A stretch of 64,000 bases of DNA from Thermoplasmata archaeon (GTDB lineage: Archaea; Thermoplasmatota; Thermoplasmata; Thermoplasmatales; GCA-001856825): contig JAJZYT010000006.1 in assembly GCA_021797915.1 (NCBI GenBank), forward strand, positions 1 through 64,000, given 5' to 3'. Each line of letters begins with the position of its first letter. The stretch's first letter is position 1. Positions 8,650-17,102 of the stretch are shown here, in pieces. The position numbers and the translations under genes were made by a program. Under the pieces are notes generated by a model, which ran no database searches, was not told the DNA's origin, and saw only the letters and a list, made by a program, of their open reading frames with translations.

Positions 8650-8960
8650 GAGACATGATCGCTTTGTGTGTATAAAGTATGACTTTCAACATCTCATAAA
8701 ATTCATAGCAATACACCCAGACAAGATTTTGGCCTGGCCCGAGCTGCTAAGATATATAATTGGGGAAAAACTATGAAGCGGAGACAAAGCTTTTCGATAG
8801 TCTGTCGTGGAATAATGGCCAGTTACAAACTCCAAATTATTCACTAGCCTCTAGCAGGTGAAATTGACTGATGATTCGGGAATCACCGGCACGGTCAGTG
8901 ACGTCATGCTTGTTTTGATCATGAATACTTATACATAGTCTTGAACATTATTAGTTGGCA
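8650..8960. promoter_or_regulatory. intergenic region with dapB promoter
   Basis: No gene is seen. ACTTATACATA at 8927-8937 is a TATA-like box about 25-30 bases before the ATG at 8961, predicting a nearly leaderless dapB mRNA. A perfect 8-base palindrome, TGACGTCA (8899-8906), lies just upstream of the expected BRE/TATA and could be a regulator site; with 8 bases this may be chance. The 5' flank of tRNA-Arg is also here. Confidence 0.45.
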
Positions 8961-9764
8961 ATGGACAAGATAAGAGTATGCGTAGCCGGAGCAACAGGTT
9001 GGGTCGGTAGGTCACTCATACCCGCCATTCACAGTTCAGGAGATATGTCTCTTGTGGGCGCAGTTTCCCGTTCCTCGGGCGGAAAAAGTGTCGAGACTGT
9101 GCTGGGTATTAAGGGTCTCTCAGTAGAGATAAAACCCACTGTGAAGAATGCTTTGGAGCAACGAACAGATGTACTCGTAGATTATACTTCTCCAGATTCG
9201 GTGAAGTCTAACGTTCTAACCGCAATAAGGAAAGGCGTCAGTGTAGTGGTAGGGACTTCTGGCCTGACAGACGTCGATTATGAGAAAATTGACAGGGAAG
9301 CTTCCAAACAAGAAGTCGGAGTTATTGCAGCGGGAAATTTTGCAATCTCTGCTGCACTTTTGTTGCATTTTTCAGAACTAGCTGCGAAGTACATGCCGTC
9401 GTGGGAAATAATCGATTTTGCTTCCTCTAAGAAGATAGATGCTCCAAGCGGAATGACGAGAGAGCTAGCGTTTCGTTTATCTAAAGTGAGAAGACCGGAA
9501 AGCGAAATTCCGGTTGACGGTGTTACAGGAATAAAGGAAGCCAGAGGGGCGAACATCGACCATACACAGGTTCATTCCATTCGCCTTCCCGGTACAGTAA
9601 TTGGAGCCGAAGTACTATTCGGAAGACCAGACGAGAAACTCAGCATAAGATATGATGCTGGAACCAGCGCAATGCCATATATCGAAGGAACATTACTTGC
9701 TGTGCGCAGGGTTCGAGAAATTAAAGGTCTCAGGCGGGGGCTTGATACCATCCTTGATCTCTAG
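8961..9764 (+). CDS. dapB: dihydrodipicolinate reductase-like protein (DapB family)
   Basis: A 267-residue NAD(P)-dependent reductase of the lysine/diaminopimelate branch. It has an N-terminal Rossmann loop VAGATGWVGRSL, the VDYTSPDSV and VVGTSGL blocks, and the substrate block KIDAPSGMTRELA. The DAPSG signature and its preceding lysine are kept, but the usual histidine pair before it (EMHHRHK in E. coli) is replaced by DFASSKK, so the proposed general acid is missing. No other lysine genes are nearby. The ATG at 8961 is preferred over TTG at 8955 because of its TATA spacing. The family is clear; the exact reaction is less so. Confidence 0.8.
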   Translation: MDKIRVCVAGATGWVGRSLIPAIHSSGDMSLVGAVSRSSGGKSVETVLGIKGLSVEIKPTVKNALEQRTDVLVDYTSPDSVKSNVLTAIRKGVSVVVGTSGLTDVDYEKIDREASKQEVGVIAAGNFAISAALLLHFSELAAKYMPSWEIIDFASSKKIDAPSGMTRELAFRLSKVRRPESEIPVDGVTGIKEARGANIDHTQVHSIRLPGTVIGAEVLFGRPDEKLSIRYDAGTSAMPYIEGTLLAVRRVREIKGLRRGLDTILDL

Positions 9765-9900
9765 TCTCTGGGCCATAGGTTTTTCGATTTAGAACGTTGT
9801 GTAGATTGTGAAAACAGTTCACAAGCGACGCCAGATTAAGGTTCTTATCCCTCAACAATTTCGTAGTTAGGTTTTTATTTCCATACTAATGGAGGATTCA

Positions 9901-9973
9901 GCGAGCGTGGTGTAGCCTGGTAACACGTGAGCTTGCCAAGCTCATGCCTCGGGTCCAAATCCCGGCGCTCGCA
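9901..9973 (+). tRNA. tRNA-Gly (anticodon GCC)
   Basis: Seven-base acceptor GCGAGCG/CGCTCGC, D-arm GTGT/ACAC, anticodon stem TGAGC/GCTCA with loop TTGCCAA (anticodon GCC), and T-arm ending in CCCGG around TCCAAAT. Discriminator A; CCA is not encoded; no intron. An upstream TATA-like TTTTTATTTCC near 9870 fits a tRNA promoter. Confidence 0.95.
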
Positions 9974-10172
9974 TAGTCAGAATGGTTTATGAGATTTCAG
10001 AATTTTAAAGACAACTTGATTAATCCTAGGATAGGACTCAGAACTTCTACTGATTGGTTTACGACTGGGAGCAATGTGCTTGAAATAAAAGTCAATGAGC
10101 AGAATTTTAAGTGAGGTTGTCTCGCTCGAGCCAAAGAAAGGGTTTTATGCCTTATTTTCTCTACTCAATTCT

Positions 10173-10640
10173 ATGAAATGGGTAACAAGAGAAAAGGCAA
10201 AAGTAGACAGGATAGCCTGTCCATGGCTCATATCAAGATTTGTAGACAAAAACCCCGAATTTCTGTTTGTGGCAAAGGAAAAAGTTATGGAAGTTGCAAA
10301 GTCAGAAAACGCCATTCCTTTCGATGCTCCTGGAGCAGAACTCTTCCACTACGAAGAAAATGGGAAGGAATATGTAAGTTTTGACTCAATAATTAAGAAA
10401 TACAATCTCAAAGATCCTGCCCTGCTCGAGTTCGCAAGAATAGTGAGAGGAGCGGACGCTCACATCCCGGAAGCGCCTCCTGAGTCGACTGGTCTAGAGG
10501 CTGCTGCCCTTGGATTCAGGGAGATAGCAAAGGATGACCACGAGAATATGAAACTTCAGTTTCCATTCTATGACGCAATGTATACCTACGTGAAGGGAAG
10601 GATGGAAGGAAAGACTAAACTGGAACACGCAAAGAAGTGA
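10173..10640 (+). CDS. ChrB C-terminal-domain protein
   Basis: A 155-residue stand-alone version of the ChrB C-terminal domain, recognised by MKWVTREKAKVDRIACPWLI, then FDAPGAELFHYE, and RIVRGADAH. In bacteria this domain is the C-terminal half of ChrB, linked to chromate resistance and sensing; here the N-terminal half and the ChrA transporter are both missing. An ATG 78 bases further upstream (10095) is in frame, but the family begins at MKWVTREK, so 10173 is preferred. The next gene, a beta-propeller, follows after 35 bases and probably shares the transcript. Function in this organism is open. Confidence 0.82.
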   Translation: MKWVTREKAKVDRIACPWLISRFVDKNPEFLFVAKEKVMEVAKSENAIPFDAPGAELFHYEENGKEYVSFDSIIKKYNLKDPALLEFARIVRGADAHIPEAPPESTGLEAAALGFREIAKDDHENMKLQFPFYDAMYTYVKGRMEGKTKLEHAKK

Positions 10641-10675
10641 TACCATGATACATTACATATTGGGAAGGGAAATAA

Positions 10676-11563
10676 TTGCTACAGTTTCTAAAGAAAATAG
10701 AACTACCACCTGAGGAGAATTGCTCTTTTGATCATGGGGATGTCGATCAAACCACAGGCAGAGTCTACGTTGCACATACAAGCTCCGGAACCGTTGAAGT
10801 GTTTGATGGTCAACAGGAGCGTTGGGTAAAAAATATACCCGACTGTGCGGGAGGAAGTGGAGTGATTTTCGACACTATCAATAACAGAATATTTGCAGCA
10901 TCTAGATCTGCGGGTCATATTCTGTCAATAGAGGGGAACTCAACCGATGTCATCCTAAAATTTGAAACTGGGAATAAGCCCAATGGACTCGCTGTAGACG
11001 GAGAAAGGGGAATTTTGATGACAGCCGACGTAGGAGATAACTATGCAAGGTTTCATTCCCAGAATACGGGAGAGGTTTTGGCTTCAGTAAAGCTAAACGG
11101 GAGACCGAGATGGAGCGCATATAGGAAAGCAAGCGACCACTATCTCATCAACATTATGGAGCCATCTGGGGTTGAGTTCATTTCAGGAAAGAATTTCAGT
11201 CGAACTGGATTCTATCCTATCGATCAAAAGGGACCACACGGACTGGTGATAGTTGGAAGCTTCGCTTATGTTGCGAGTGACGACGCTACCCTTTCAAAAT
11301 TCAATATCGATTCGAAAGAGCTAGCGGGCAAGGCTGCTCTGGCAGGACCGCCTGATGTCCTCTGGAACAACGAGAAGCAGAACCTGATTTACTGCAGCAT
11401 CGGAGATCCTGGAGTCGTACAGGTTTTTGATGAAAAAACTCTGGAGATTGTTCAGGAGGTAAAAACCGAATATGACAGCCATACTCTAACTTTTGACGAG
11501 AAACGTCAAAAGCTCTACACTTTCCAACCCCACAGCCATTCAGTTGGAGTCTACCAAGCCTAA
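10676..11563 (+). CDS. YncE/NHL-type beta-propeller protein
   Basis: A 295-residue protein made of repeated ~40-residue blades (for example GRVYVAHTSSGTVEVFD, NRIFAASRSAGHILSIE, NLIYCSIGDPGVVQVFDEKT, QKLYTFQPHSHSVGVYQ), as in YVTN/YncE seven-bladed propellers. It lacks a signal peptide, so it is probably cytoplasmic. The start appears to be TTG at 10676, with GGAAGGGA seven bases upstream; the ATG at 10645 is in another frame. The paired ChrB-C gene suggests a common role, perhaps in sensing or metal/redox stress, but this is inference. Confidence 0.8.
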   Translation: MLQFLKKIELPPEENCSFDHGDVDQTTGRVYVAHTSSGTVEVFDGQQERWVKNIPDCAGGSGVIFDTINNRIFAASRSAGHILSIEGNSTDVILKFETGNKPNGLAVDGERGILMTADVGDNYARFHSQNTGEVLASVKLNGRPRWSAYRKASDHYLINIMEPSGVEFISGKNFSRTGFYPIDQKGPHGLVIVGSFAYVASDDATLSKFNIDSKELAGKAALAGPPDVLWNNEKQNLIYCSIGDPGVVQVFDEKTLEIVQEVKTEYDSHTLTFDEKRQKLYTFQPHSHSVGVYQA

Positions 11564-11636
11564 TTGATGTTAAACTGCTGATAGGTGTATAGCATCTCTC
11601 CATTTGACTTTCCGTGGACCCGTTGGAATGATATCT

Positions 11637-12014
11637 TCAAACTCGTATGATTCCATCGACCTGTCCCGCAAAGACCTGTTCATTATTCTGGTTGAATCCG
11701 TTCATGCTTATTCTCAGCCTCATCACTTTTTCTTCCTTGTCCACCTTGGTGATCTCGGAATCACAGCTTATCAAGTCCCCGACGTAAACCGGTTTAATGA
11801 AATGAAACGAGAAATCTCTTGCGATGAAGTTCATTTCTCCACCCATCTTTGTTGGGATTGTCGCGGTCAAAAGTCCCTGAACCATAATTCTCCCCAGACT
11901 GTCAGGTTGAACGTGGTGTATGCCCTTATCGCCGGATAACTCACCGAATGAAATAACATCCTCCCTCGTAAATGATCTGCTGTACGTAGATTTCTGCCCA
12001 ACTTTGATTTCCAT
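11637..12014 (-). CDS. MaoC-like hotdog-fold hydratase
   Basis: A 125-residue protein with the (R)-specific enoyl-CoA hydratase/MaoC pattern: EIKVGQKSTYSRSFTREDV, the active-site region SGDKGIHH (aspartate and histidine), GLLTATIPTKMG and FIKPVYVGDLI. It would hydrate trans-2-enoyl-CoA or a related thioester. An in-frame ATG four codons earlier (12026) is possible. It could act with the OYE-type reductase near the window start, but they are 10 kb apart and nothing links them directly. Confidence 0.85.
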   Translation of the reverse strand: MEIKVGQKSTYSRSFTREDVISFGELSGDKGIHHVQPDSLGRIMVQGLLTATIPTKMGGEMNFIARDFSFHFIKPVYVGDLISCDSEITKVDKEEKVMRLRISMNGFNQNNEQVFAGQVDGIIRV

Positions 12015-12197
12015 CGCAAATATCATAATTTCGAACCACTATTACATCTTGTCGAAATCTGTTTATTCAGTGGCATTCCACCTCATTGTTTCACACGTAC
12101 AGCTTTGATAGAGCTACCGTTCCACTTTCGAAAAATTACCAGTAGCATTTGAAAAATGTACCAATCTCATTAACTGCAAATTATATTAGTATCAAGC

Positions 12198-12446
12198 ATG
12201 GTTCAGCCCATTCAAGCAGAACATGATACCTCCCGAGATCCTGCAAAGAAAAAGTTGCTTACTGTCTCGATTGTAATTGTAGCAGTGGTGTTGATCTCTT
12301 CCTTGCTGTCCTCCGACATTTCCTCTCGATTCAGTCGAACTACTCTTAAAAGTTTTAGGTTATTTACAAAACAAAATCAATCACTGCCGTCCGGACCTGG
12401 ATCATTGGTCGTACTGGCTGTAAATGGAGGGGTACGTTTTCACTAG
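12198..12446 (+). CDS. possible small membrane protein, 82 aa
   Basis: A frame with an ATG about 20 bases after a TATA-like AATTATATTAG, one hydrophobic helix (residues ~19-38, LLTVSIVIVAVVLISSLLSS) after a basic stretch, and a serine/basic tail. Its last 45 bases run antisense into kdpC. I recognise no family. The promoter spacing and helix argue for a real gene; the biased C-terminus and the overlap argue against. Confidence 0.3.
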   Translation: MVQPIQAEHDTSRDPAKKKLLTVSIVIVAVVLISSLLSSDISSRFSRTTLKSFRLFTKQNQSLPSGPGSLVVLAVNGGVRFH

Positions 12447-12845
12447 ATACAGGTTGACTTCCAAAACATTGACATATGGCGTTCCAAAGAAGAACAGCGT
12501 GTACTGCCTGTACTTCAGCAGTGTAGCATTAAGCACGGACTCGGAGATACCGGTGGCATTGTGTATCCTCGGTACCTGACTCATTGCGTCTTTCAACGTT
12601 ATATCCGGGTCTACCCCTGAAGCGGAGTCGTTTCTGGGATGGAAGAATACTGGGACGGTGAAATTCTGTGCTATGAGTTCGGAACCAATTGACTTTCCAT
12701 CGTAATAAACCTGTGAACCGTTCGACTGCCACGGGAGTGCTACCTGACCTATTCCGGTCATGACTATGGGAAATACGAGACCGCATATCAGCAACGATAT
12801 GAGGGCGAGTCTCACATTTGTGGACAGGCTCTTTACTCCTTTCAT
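12402..12845 (-). CDS. kdpC: potassium-transporting ATPase subunit KdpC
   Basis: A 147-residue protein with one N-terminal membrane helix (LALISLLICGLVFPIVMTGIGQ) and KdpC motifs such as GSELIAQNF, RNDSASGVDPDI and ARIHNATG-like PRIHNATGIS. It is shorter than the ~190 residues common in bacteria. KdpC stabilises the KdpFABC complex. It overlaps the kdpB stop by 4 bases (ATGA-type), so the two are translationally coupled. Confidence 0.92.
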   Translation of the reverse strand: MKGVKSLSTNVRLALISLLICGLVFPIVMTGIGQVALPWQSNGSQVYYDGKSIGSELIAQNFTVPVFFHPRNDSASGVDPDITLKDAMSQVPRIHNATGISESVLNATLLKYRQYTLFFFGTPYVNVLEVNLYLVKTYPSIYSQYDQ

Positions 12846-14980
12846 ATCGTCACCCTGAGAACAGTTATGAGAATCGCAATGAGTTTAATTCCGATGAACG
12901 GGAGCACTATTCCACCAAGTCCGTAGATAGTCACGTTCTTCAGGAAAATCTTCATCGTGCTGGACGGTTTGAACGTATTCCCCCTCAGTGCAAGGGGAAT
13001 CAGGGCTGGTATGATTATGGCATTGAATATGAGCGCGGAAATGACAGCGAGGTGTGGGGTGAGGTGCATCAGGTTGAGCGCACCCAGTTCTGGCAGTGCT
13101 GCGAACATTATTGGCACTATGACGAAATACTTCGCTATGTCATTTGCTATGCTGAAAGTTGTGACCGTCCCTCTCGTCATCAGAATCTGTTTACCGAGCA
13201 TGATCACGTCTATTATCTTAGAAGGATTTGACTCGAGATCTACCATGTTGGCTGCTTCCTTTGCAGGCTCTGTACCTGACGCCATGGCCAATCCAACATC
13301 TGCTGCTGAGAGTGCGGGAGCATCGTTCGTCCCGTCTCCAATCATCGATACAATCTTTCCTCTCTTCTGTTCTTCCTTGACAAATTCGTACTTGGTTTCT
13401 GGCCTTGCCTTTGCAATATAGTCGTCTATTCCTACGTCCTTCGATATGAAACCAGCGGTGGTCGGCTGATCCCCTGTCACCATGACCACCTCGATATCCA
13501 TTTCCTTGAGGGCCTTTATCTTCTCCCTGACTCCAGGTTTGACCTCATCTTTCAACTTTATGAACCCGATGACATCTCCTGTCTCTGCAACCGCCATAAC
13601 CGTTGCACCATCTTCGGATATCTTTTCCAGCATCTCGTCATATCCTGGCGGTTTAATCTTCACGTAATCTATTATAGCATCTGGGGCGCCCTTCACTATC
13701 TCCAGTTCCTGTTGCGGCTCGTCTCCTGATGCGAACTTTCTCCTGAGCCTCTTCCTCTGGAGTATCCCCCTTCCACCTTTCGGGAGTTGAAATTCGTTAG
13801 AGCCGGTCATCTTCACGCTGCTTCTCCGGGTAGCAGCGCTGAATTCCTCGAATTCTGACCGCTCTATGGATCCAAATTGATGAGGCACGAAGCCGAGGTT
13901 GTATGCGAGTTCGACTATGCTCTTGCCTTCTGGAGTATCATCTTCCCAGGATGAAAGAAGCGCCGCTTCACCGACTTCCCTCTCCGTGTGGTTTCCTGCA
14001 GGCACGAACATTACAGCTTTCCTCATACCTTTTGTTATCGTTCCTGTCTTGTCCAGTAGAAGGGCATCTGTGTCGCCTGATGCCTCTATTGCCTTCCCAG
14101 ATTTTGCGATAATTCTCTTGACAGACATCCTGTTTATTCCCGAAATTCCTATTGCGGGTAGAAGTGCTCCTATTGTCGTAGGAAGCAGGCAGACGTAGAG
14201 GGCGATTACAACGGCGAGGTCTATGCCAAGTTTCAGCTCCACTCCGAGGAAGAGCAAAGTCACAACAATTATTGTAAATATGGCAGAGAATCCGGCGATG
14301 AGAATTGTAAGTGCAATCTCGTTCGGTGTTTTTGGTCTAGAAGAAGATTCCACAAGACCGATAAGTTTACTGACATAAGTTTCGTTGGGATTTGTCGACA
14401 CTCTGGCTACTAGACTGTCCGTTGCAACCAATGAACCACCGAGAAGGGTGGAACCCACAGATTTCCTCACGTTTGCCGATTCGCCTGTCAATAGAGATTC
14501 GTCAACCATCGCAATGCCCTCGAGAACCTCCGAGTCTATCGGTACCTTGTCACCGTGTTCCACCAGGATCAGGTCTCCCTTCCGAAGATCGTCCGAATGA
14601 ACCGTTTCAAAATTGCTTCTGTTTGACGACAGCAGCCTCTTTGCAGTCATCTGTTCCTTCATCTTTCTGAGACTGGATGCAGTGTTTCTGATCTGAGCTT
14701 CCGCTATTGAATCTGAAAGTGTGCTGAACCACACCGTTATTATAAGTATCAGGGCGACTTCAGAATAGAACAGCTGCTCCCGACCGCTAGAGACTATAGG
14801 GATGAGAGTGGGGTCTATTGCCATCAGTAGAACTATGAAGAACATGAGTTCGGTGATGAACATTACAACGTTTGACTTCAGTACCCACGGGTTCAGCCTC
14901 TTCAGTGAGTCGATTATTATCGAGGACCAGTGCAATTCGTTTTCAACAATCGCGTTCGTATCAGAGGGCAAAGATGACAC
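12842..14980 (-). CDS. kdpB: potassium-transporting P-type ATPase subunit KdpB
   Basis: A 712-residue P-type ATPase that hydrolyses ATP in the high-affinity K+ pump. It shows the TGES actuator motif (165-168), PTTIGALLPAIG in the membrane, phosphorylation site DKTGTITKG with D310, and GDGTNDAPAL (548-557). A basic insert (GGRGILQRKRLRRKFASGDE, about 402-421) in the nucleotide-binding domain is unlike the short bacterial versions. The frame is open up to TTG at 15007; GTG at 14980 or TTG at 14971 gives a smaller overlap with kdpA and is preferred. No kdpF was found. Confidence 0.92.
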   Translation of the reverse strand: MSSLPSDTNAIVENELHWSSIIIDSLKRLNPWVLKSNVVMFITELMFFIVLLMAIDPTLIPIVSSGREQLFYSEVALILIITVWFSTLSDSIAEAQIRNTASSLRKMKEQMTAKRLLSSNRSNFETVHSDDLRKGDLILVEHGDKVPIDSEVLEGIAMVDESLLTGESANVRKSVGSTLLGGSLVATDSLVARVSTNPNETYVSKLIGLVESSSRPKTPNEIALTILIAGFSAIFTIIVVTLLFLGVELKLGIDLAVVIALYVCLLPTTIGALLPAIGISGINRMSVKRIIAKSGKAIEASGDTDALLLDKTGTITKGMRKAVMFVPAGNHTEREVGEAALLSSWEDDTPEGKSIVELAYNLGFVPHQFGSIERSEFEEFSAATRRSSVKMTGSNEFQLPKGGRGILQRKRLRRKFASGDEPQQELEIVKGAPDAIIDYVKIKPPGYDEMLEKISEDGATVMAVAETGDVIGFIKLKDEVKPGVREKIKALKEMDIEVVMVTGDQPTTAGFISKDVGIDDYIAKARPETKYEFVKEEQKRGKIVSMIGDGTNDAPALSAADVGLAMASGTEPAKEAANMVDLESNPSKIIDVIMLGKQILMTRGTVTTFSIANDIAKYFVIVPIMFAALPELGALNLMHLTPHLAVISALIFNAIIIPALIPLALRGNTFKPSSTMKIFLKNVTIYGLGGIVLPFIGIKLIAILITVLRVTI

Positions 14981-16637
14981 CCCCGAGACTGGTCTTGAAA
15001 CTCTCAAGGAATTGAAGGATTGGTCCTAGTACTAGGAACGGGAAAAATGTGAGAACGGTCAGGATGAAAATGCTGACCACAAGAATGACGACAAAACTTA
15101 TGGTGCCGGTCTTTAGGCCCTGACTTGGCGTTCTCTTCCTCACGGCCACGCTGTCTGCTATTGCTAGCATGAACAGCATCGGAAGGTACCTTCCGAGCCA
15201 CATTACGATCCCCGTCGTCACGTTGAAAAATATTGTGTTTCCGGATGCTCCGAGGAAGTCGGAACCATTGTTGGCAGCTGAAGACGTGAACTCATAAAAT
15301 ATCTGAGTAAAACCTATGGAGTTTGCCGTTAGTCCGGCCGCCTTTTCTGCTCCTATTGCGAAGGCAAGGACAGTAGGCACAAGGATGATTATTGGGTGAG
15401 TTAGAAATGCCATTACTGCAAGCTTCACGTCCCTCCCCTCAATCTTAATGCCCAGATATTCCGGAGTCCTACCTGCCATCAGACCGACCAGGAAAATGGT
15501 GACTATGACGTACATTATCAGATACATTGCTCCGATCCCTTCTCCCCCTGGAGCTCCCTGTATAAGCATACCTATGAATCCTGATAAAATGACAACAGGA
15601 TTGAATGCTGCCAGAGATGCGTTAACCGAACCCGTAGTGAAGGCAGTTGTCGTGACAGTCCAGAACACCGAGGCAGCTCCTCCATACCCGATTTCCAAAC
15701 CCCTCCCAGTGTGAGCCATTGGAAGAAAAGCGATAATCAAATCAATTCCATAGATGGCGTATGCGGCGAGGAATAGCGTCCTTCCTTCCCTGTTGTCCCC
15801 TACCATTCGCCCGAACATGAACAAAGTTGCGGTGGGAATGAACATCATCATCCCCAATTCCAAGAAATCTGTTATCTGGCTCGGGTTCTGGAGGGGATAA
15901 GCTGAGTTGGCGCCGAAGTACCCTCCACCGTTTGTTCCAAGCTGCATTATGGAAACGAGGGATGCGATCGGTCCCCTATAGAGTATCTCGTAAGCATCCT
16001 TCTGGAGCGTTGGAATCGATGTGTAACCACCCAAGCTCTGCGGAATGCCAAGTGCTATCAGGACCAAGGTGGCAATGAATGTGAGCGGTAATAGTACCCT
16101 AGTGAGTGACCTTACGTAGTCGAAGTAGAAATTACCTATCGTTCTTGCCTTGCCGGCAAATCCTCGCAAGATCGCTACTCCAGCAGCCAATCCTGTTGCT
16201 GCTGAAGTGAACTGAAGGAACTGAATTGCGGACATCTGGCTCAGATATGAGAGCGTCGTCTCGCCGTTATAGTGTTGTAAGTTTGTATTTGAGGAGAAAG
16301 AGAGAACTGTATTGAGCGCAAGGGACCAAGACATCCCCTGGTAGTGCATCGGATTGAGTGGGAGGTTAGCCTGAAACATCAGTATGAAGAGGGCGATTAC
16401 CGCCTGTGCTACGTTCAGGTAGAAAAGGGCCTTGAAATATTCCTTCCAACCCATGTTCTTGGTACTTTCGATTCCTGATAGAGTATATATGAAATTCTCT
16501 ATCGGCTTGAAAAACTTGTCGAGCCTGCTCTTGCCGCCCGTGAATACTGTGAAGAGGTATTTCGAAAAGAACCAAGAGAATACTATGACTACCCCCCAAA
16601 CGACTGCAACGACGAACAGGTCTTCGATTGAGAGCAT
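14961..16637 (-). CDS. kdpA: potassium-transporting ATPase subunit KdpA
   Basis: A 558-residue ion-channel-like subunit with about ten membrane helices. The selectivity-filter-like loops are present: SSNTNLQHY, GTNGGGYFGANSAYP, TTAFTTGSVNAS and SSAANNGSDFLG, each with the conserved glycines. The ATG at 16637 gives the normal family length; a GTG at 16673 would add 12 residues. It is the first gene of kdpABC. KdpD and KdpE regulators are absent nearby; the gene just upstream is a stand-alone Lrp ligand-binding domain. Confidence 0.94.
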   Translation of the reverse strand: MLSIEDLFVVAVVWGVVIVFSWFFSKYLFTVFTGGKSRLDKFFKPIENFIYTLSGIESTKNMGWKEYFKALFYLNVAQAVIALFILMFQANLPLNPMHYQGMSWSLALNTVLSFSSNTNLQHYNGETTLSYLSQMSAIQFLQFTSAATGLAAGVAILRGFAGKARTIGNFYFDYVRSLTRVLLPLTFIATLVLIALGIPQSLGGYTSIPTLQKDAYEILYRGPIASLVSIMQLGTNGGGYFGANSAYPLQNPSQITDFLELGMMMFIPTATLFMFGRMVGDNREGRTLFLAAYAIYGIDLIIAFLPMAHTGRGLEIGYGGAASVFWTVTTTAFTTGSVNASLAAFNPVVILSGFIGMLIQGAPGGEGIGAMYLIMYVIVTIFLVGLMAGRTPEYLGIKIEGRDVKLAVMAFLTHPIIILVPTVLAFAIGAEKAAGLTANSIGFTQIFYEFTSSAANNGSDFLGASGNTIFFNVTTGIVMWLGRYLPMLFMLAIADSVAVRKRTPSQGLKTGTISFVVILVVSIFILTVLTFFPFLVLGPILQFLESFKTSLGGVIFAL

Positions 16638-16737
16638 GATGACACCTACAGGCTGGACCTCAAGAGCGCCCACATACCTAAAGTGATAGCCATAACGATC
16701 TCAATGCATCCAACAATTAAAATATTACAATATCCAA

Positions 16738-17010
16738 TTATTCCGGGACTTCAAGCGTGTGATTACGGTGTGATTTCAGCACTATTGAAGTGACTGTGCT
16801 TTTTATCCCACCTATCTTCATTAGTCTGTTCTTGAGCAAATCCCTGAATTCTTCTATGCTAGCCACATTCACTAATACTATAACGTCAAATTCACCTGTT
16901 ACCTCGTATATCTGGACAGCGTTCTTTATTTCTTTTAGGGAGGAAATCACCTCATCCATTCTCTGGGAATCCACGAATAAGTCCACGAATGCAAGTACTC
17001 TGTCTGCCAA
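16738..17010 (-). CDS. stand-alone Lrp/AsnC ligand-binding (RAM) domain protein
   Basis: A 90-residue protein equal to the C-terminal RAM/ACT-like domain of Lrp/AsnC regulators (VLAFVDLFVDSQ ... VTGEFDVIVLVNVASIEEF ... IKSTVTSIVLKSH), without a DNA-binding helix-turn-helix. Such small RAM proteins assemble with full-length Lrp proteins or act as amino-acid sensors. It is 64 bases upstream of the kdpA region on the same strand, so it may be co-transcribed with kdpABC. Confidence 0.85.
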   Translation of the reverse strand: MADRVLAFVDLFVDSQRMDEVISSLKEIKNAVQIYEVTGEFDVIVLVNVASIEEFRDLLKNRLMKIGGIKSTVTSIVLKSHRNHTLEVPE

Positions 17011-17102
17011 ATTTTCACTACCTGTCGGCTTCTCCCCTCATCAGGAAAGGCTATAAAAATATTAGTCAGGCCTTGTATGTTGACTGCTTTTTTAAAGTCC
17101 AC

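Noticed and set aside
8414-8716. 100-codon minus-strand frame
   Set aside because: It runs through tRNA-Arg and has no protein-like pattern outside it.
12818-13231. Plus-strand frame of 137 codons
   Set aside because: Antisense to kdpB; no motif.
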